Assembly: GCA_051010195.1 (NCBI GenBank)
Contig: JBPCVV010000204.1
Coordinates: 1-15,174, forward strand
DNA: 15,174 nucleotides
Source: Anderseniella sp051010195
Lineage (GTDB): Bacteria > Pseudomonadota > Alphaproteobacteria > Rhizobiales > Aestuariivirgaceae
Reading direction: 5' to 3'
Shown here: positions 13,229 through 15,174 of the stretch, piece by piece
Numbering within the stretch: position 1 is the stretch's first letter
Layout: the number at the start of each line of letters is the position of its first letter
Program-made: the position numbers and the translations under genes
The notes under the pieces: model-generated
What the model was told of the DNA's origin: nothing
The model's input: only the letters and a program-made list of their open reading frames with translations
The model's database searches: none

Positions 13229-15174
13229 ATGATTTCCCTTACATTCCCCGATGGATCCGTGCGCCAGTTCGAGGCCGGCACAAGCGGGCGCGATGTCGCC
13301 GGCTCGATCGCCAAGTCGCTGCAGAAGAAGGCTGTTGCAATCATGCTGGACGGCAAGCTTGCGGATCTGTCCGATCCGATTGAAGCAGATGCCGAGTTCC
13401 GGATCGTCATGCGCGAGGATGCCGAAGCGCTGGAACTGATCCGGCACGACGCTGCCCACGTGATGGCAGAAGCTGTGCAGGAACTTTGGCCGGGCACCCA
13501 GGTGACCATCGGCCCGGTGATCGAGAACGGCTTCTTCTACGACTTCAAGCGCAATCAACCGTTCACGACGGAAGACCTGCCGGTGATCGAAAAGAAAATG
13601 CGCGAGATCGTTCAGCGTAACAAGCCGTTCACCAAGGAGGTCTGGCCGCGCGACAAGGTCAAGCAGGTTTTCGGTGACAAGGGCGAGGCCTACAAGGTCG
13701 AGCTGGTAGACGCGATTCCCGACGAGGAGGAATTGAAGATCTACTACCAGGGTGACTGGTTCGACCTGTGCCGCGGACCGCACATGGCGTCCACGGGCCA
13801 GATCGGTGCAGCCTTCAAACTGATGAAGGTTGCCGGCGCCTACTGGCGCGGAGACAGCGACAACGAAATGCTGACCCGCATTTACGGCACGGCATGGGCG
13901 TCCCAGGCTGATCTCGACACCTATCTGATGATGCTGGAGGAAGCCGAAAAACGCGACCACCGCAAGCTGGGCCGTGAAATGGATCTGTTTCATTTCCAGG
14001 AAGAAGGCCCCGGCGTCGTGTTCTGGCATGCCAAGGGCTGGCGCATGTTCCAGAACCTGGTGAACTACATGCGCCGCAGGCTCGATGCGCAAGGGTATGA
14101 AGAGGTAAATGCACCGGAAATCCTCGACAAGGCGCTGTGGGAAACCTCGGGCCACTGGGACTGGTACCGGGAAAACATGTTCGTTACCGAGACCGAAGAC
14201 GACCGTGTTTTCGCGATCAAGCCGATGAATTGTCCTGGTCACGTGCAGATCTTCAAACATGGCCTCAAGTCCTATCGGGACCTTCCGGTCAAGTACGCCG
14301 AATTTGGCAATGTGCATCGCTATGAGCCTTCAGGCGCACTGCATGGCCTGATGCGGGTGCGCGGGTTTACCCAGGACGATGCGCATGTGTTCTGCACCGA
14401 AGAGCAGATGGCGTCGGAATGCATGCGGATCAATGACTTGATCCTGTCGACCTATGCGGATTTTGGTTTCGACGAGATAACGGTGAAACTTTCGACCAGG
14501 CCTGAGAAACGAGTTGGTTCGGATGAAAACTGGGATGATGCGGAAAAGATCATGGGCGAGGTGCTTGAGCAGATCGAGGCGCAGTCCGAAGGCAAGATCA
14601 AAACCGAAATCAACCCGGGCGAGGGGGCCTTTTATGGTCCGAAGTTCGAGTATGTGCTGCGCGACGCCATAGGGCGTGACTGGCAGTGCGGCACCACGCA
14701 GGTGGACTTCAACCTGCCGGAACGCTTCGGCGCGTTCTATATCGACAGTGACTCGGAAAAGAAACAGCCGGTGATGATCCACCGTGCCATTTGCGGCTCC
14801 ATGGAACGGTTTCTCGGTATTCTGATTGAGAACTATGCCGGCCACATGCCGCTGTGGTTTGCGCCGGTGCAGGTAGTGGTCGCCACCATTACCCAGGATG
14901 CTGATGCCTATGGCGAGCAGGTGGCCGCAAGACTGAAGAAGGCAGGCCTGCAGGTGATCACCGACTTCCGCAACGAGAAGATCAACTACAAGGTGCGCGA
15001 GCACTCGCTTGCCAAGGTGCCGGTCATCCTGGTGTGCGGCAATCGCGAGGCTGAAGAAGGCACGGTCAATGTGCGCCGGCTCGGCTCCCGCGACCAGACG
15101 TCGATGACGCTGGACGAGGTGGCGGCAGCACTGGTGGATGAAGCCACGCCGCCGGATATCAAGCGGGCGAATGC
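13229..15174 (+). CDS. thrS: Threonyl-tRNA synthetase ThrS (3' end outside window)
   Basis: An open frame of 648 complete codons runs off the right edge without a stop. It charges tRNA-Thr in the cytosol. Residues 1 to about 60 form the TGS domain. The editing domain has His73 and His77 (H-D-A-A-H) and C-R-G-P-H. The class II catalytic core has zinc ligands Cys335 (M-N-C-P-G-H), His386 (D-D-A-H-V-F) and His518 (M-I-H-R-A-I-C-G-S-M-E-R-F). An anticodon-binding domain begins near A-P-V-Q-V-V-V. E. coli ThrRS has 642 residues, so only a short tail is missing. AGAGG lies 8 bases before the ATG; a GTG three codons upstream is possible. It is 94 bp after yidD. Confidence 0.97.
   Translation, partial: MISLTFPDGSVRQFEAGTSGRDVAGSIAKSLQKKAVAIMLDGKLADLSDPIEADAEFRIVMREDAEALELIRHDAAHVMAEAVQELWPGTQVTIGPVIENGFFYDFKRNQPFTTEDLPVIEKKMREIVQRNKPFTKEVWPRDKVKQVFGDKGEAYKVELVDAIPDEEELKIYYQGDWFDLCRGPHMASTGQIGAAFKLMKVAGAYWRGDSDNEMLTRIYGTAWASQADLDTYLMMLEEAEKRDHRKLGREMDLFHFQEEGPGVVFWHAKGWRMFQNLVNYMRRRLDAQGYEEVNAPEILDKALWETSGHWDWYRENMFVTETEDDRVFAIKPMNCPGHVQIFKHGLKSYRDLPVKYAEFGNVHRYEPSGALHGLMRVRGFTQDDAHVFCTEEQMASECMRINDLILSTYADFGFDEITVKLSTRPEKRVGSDENWDDAEKIMGEVLEQIEAQSEGKIKTEINPGEGAFYGPKFEYVLRDAIGRDWQCGTTQVDFNLPERFGAFYIDSDSEKKQPVMIHRAICGSMERFLGILIENYAGHMPLWFAPVQVVVATITQDADAYGEQVAARLKKAGLQVITDFRNEKINYKVREHSLAKVPVILVCGNREAEEGTVNVRRLGSRDQTSMTLDEVAAALVDEATPPDIKRAN

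Noticed and set aside
13181..15004. Long minus-strand open frames (378 and 224 codons) opposite thrS
   Set aside because: They are antisense to an unmistakable ThrRS; long antisense frames are common opposite GC-rich coding DNA. Neither shows a recognisable motif.
1..15174. tRNA, rRNA, CRISPR, transposase, integrase or attachment sites
   Set aside because: No cloverleaf, repeat-spacer array, terminal inverted repeats or mobile-element protein motifs were seen anywhere in the window.

Overview
The window looks like chromosomal DNA of an alphaproteobacterium, most likely of the order Hyphomicrobiales (Rhizobiales). The evidence is moderately high GC, protein families typical of that group (DUF3126, PAS_5, BTLCP, zf-CHCC zinc finger), and the run folE-hisI, an IscU/NifU-like scaffold, yidD and thrS, which I remember as a common gene neighbourhood there. 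Species cannot be named from the sequence. I see no tRNA, rRNA, CRISPR array, insertion sequence or phage gene.

Layout. (1) 1-2073: a strong hairpin at the left edge, a small zf-CHCC zinc-finger gene on the minus strand, then two alpha/beta hydrolases on the plus strand joined by an ATGA start/stop overlap. (2) 2155-3337: cysE (serine acetyltransferase) and a DUF3126 gene. (3) 3349-5169: an unrecognised single-pass membrane protein on the minus strand, diverging from a small multi-pass membrane protein followed by a gamma-class carbonic anhydrase. (4) 5201-7737, minus strand: a secreted transglutaminase-like cysteine proteinase (BTLCP/LapG superfamily), a tandem-PilZ protein and a PAS_5 protein. 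Clear hairpins end the first two transcripts. PilZ and BTLCP families are both linked elsewhere to cyclic-di-GMP signalling. (5) 7845-9378, plus strand: a rhomboid protease and a two-CBS-domain protein with an acidic tail. (6) 9396-13134: hisI and folE (minus), an IscU/NifU-like scaffold (plus), a choline-sulfatase betC (minus) and yidD (plus). (7) 13229 to the end: threonyl-tRNA synthetase thrS, cut by the window edge close to its natural end.

Genes are tightly packed. Convergent neighbours sit 11-17 bp apart or overlap (scaffold/betC share 9 bp). The largest gene-free gap is about 290 bp and holds a terminator hairpin.

Most of the window is ordinary housekeeping DNA. The points that deserve a second look are the orphan betC splitting the scaffold-yidD-thrS block; the scaffold protein lacking the third canonical IscU cysteine; a CysE with Ala in place of the usually conserved Glu of its G-E-T-A motif; a tandem PilZ protein with a degenerate first domain beside a BTLCP protease; and a double hairpin with a G-rich loop between the carbonic anhydrase and the BTLCP gene. 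I found no convincing wholly new multi-gene system.
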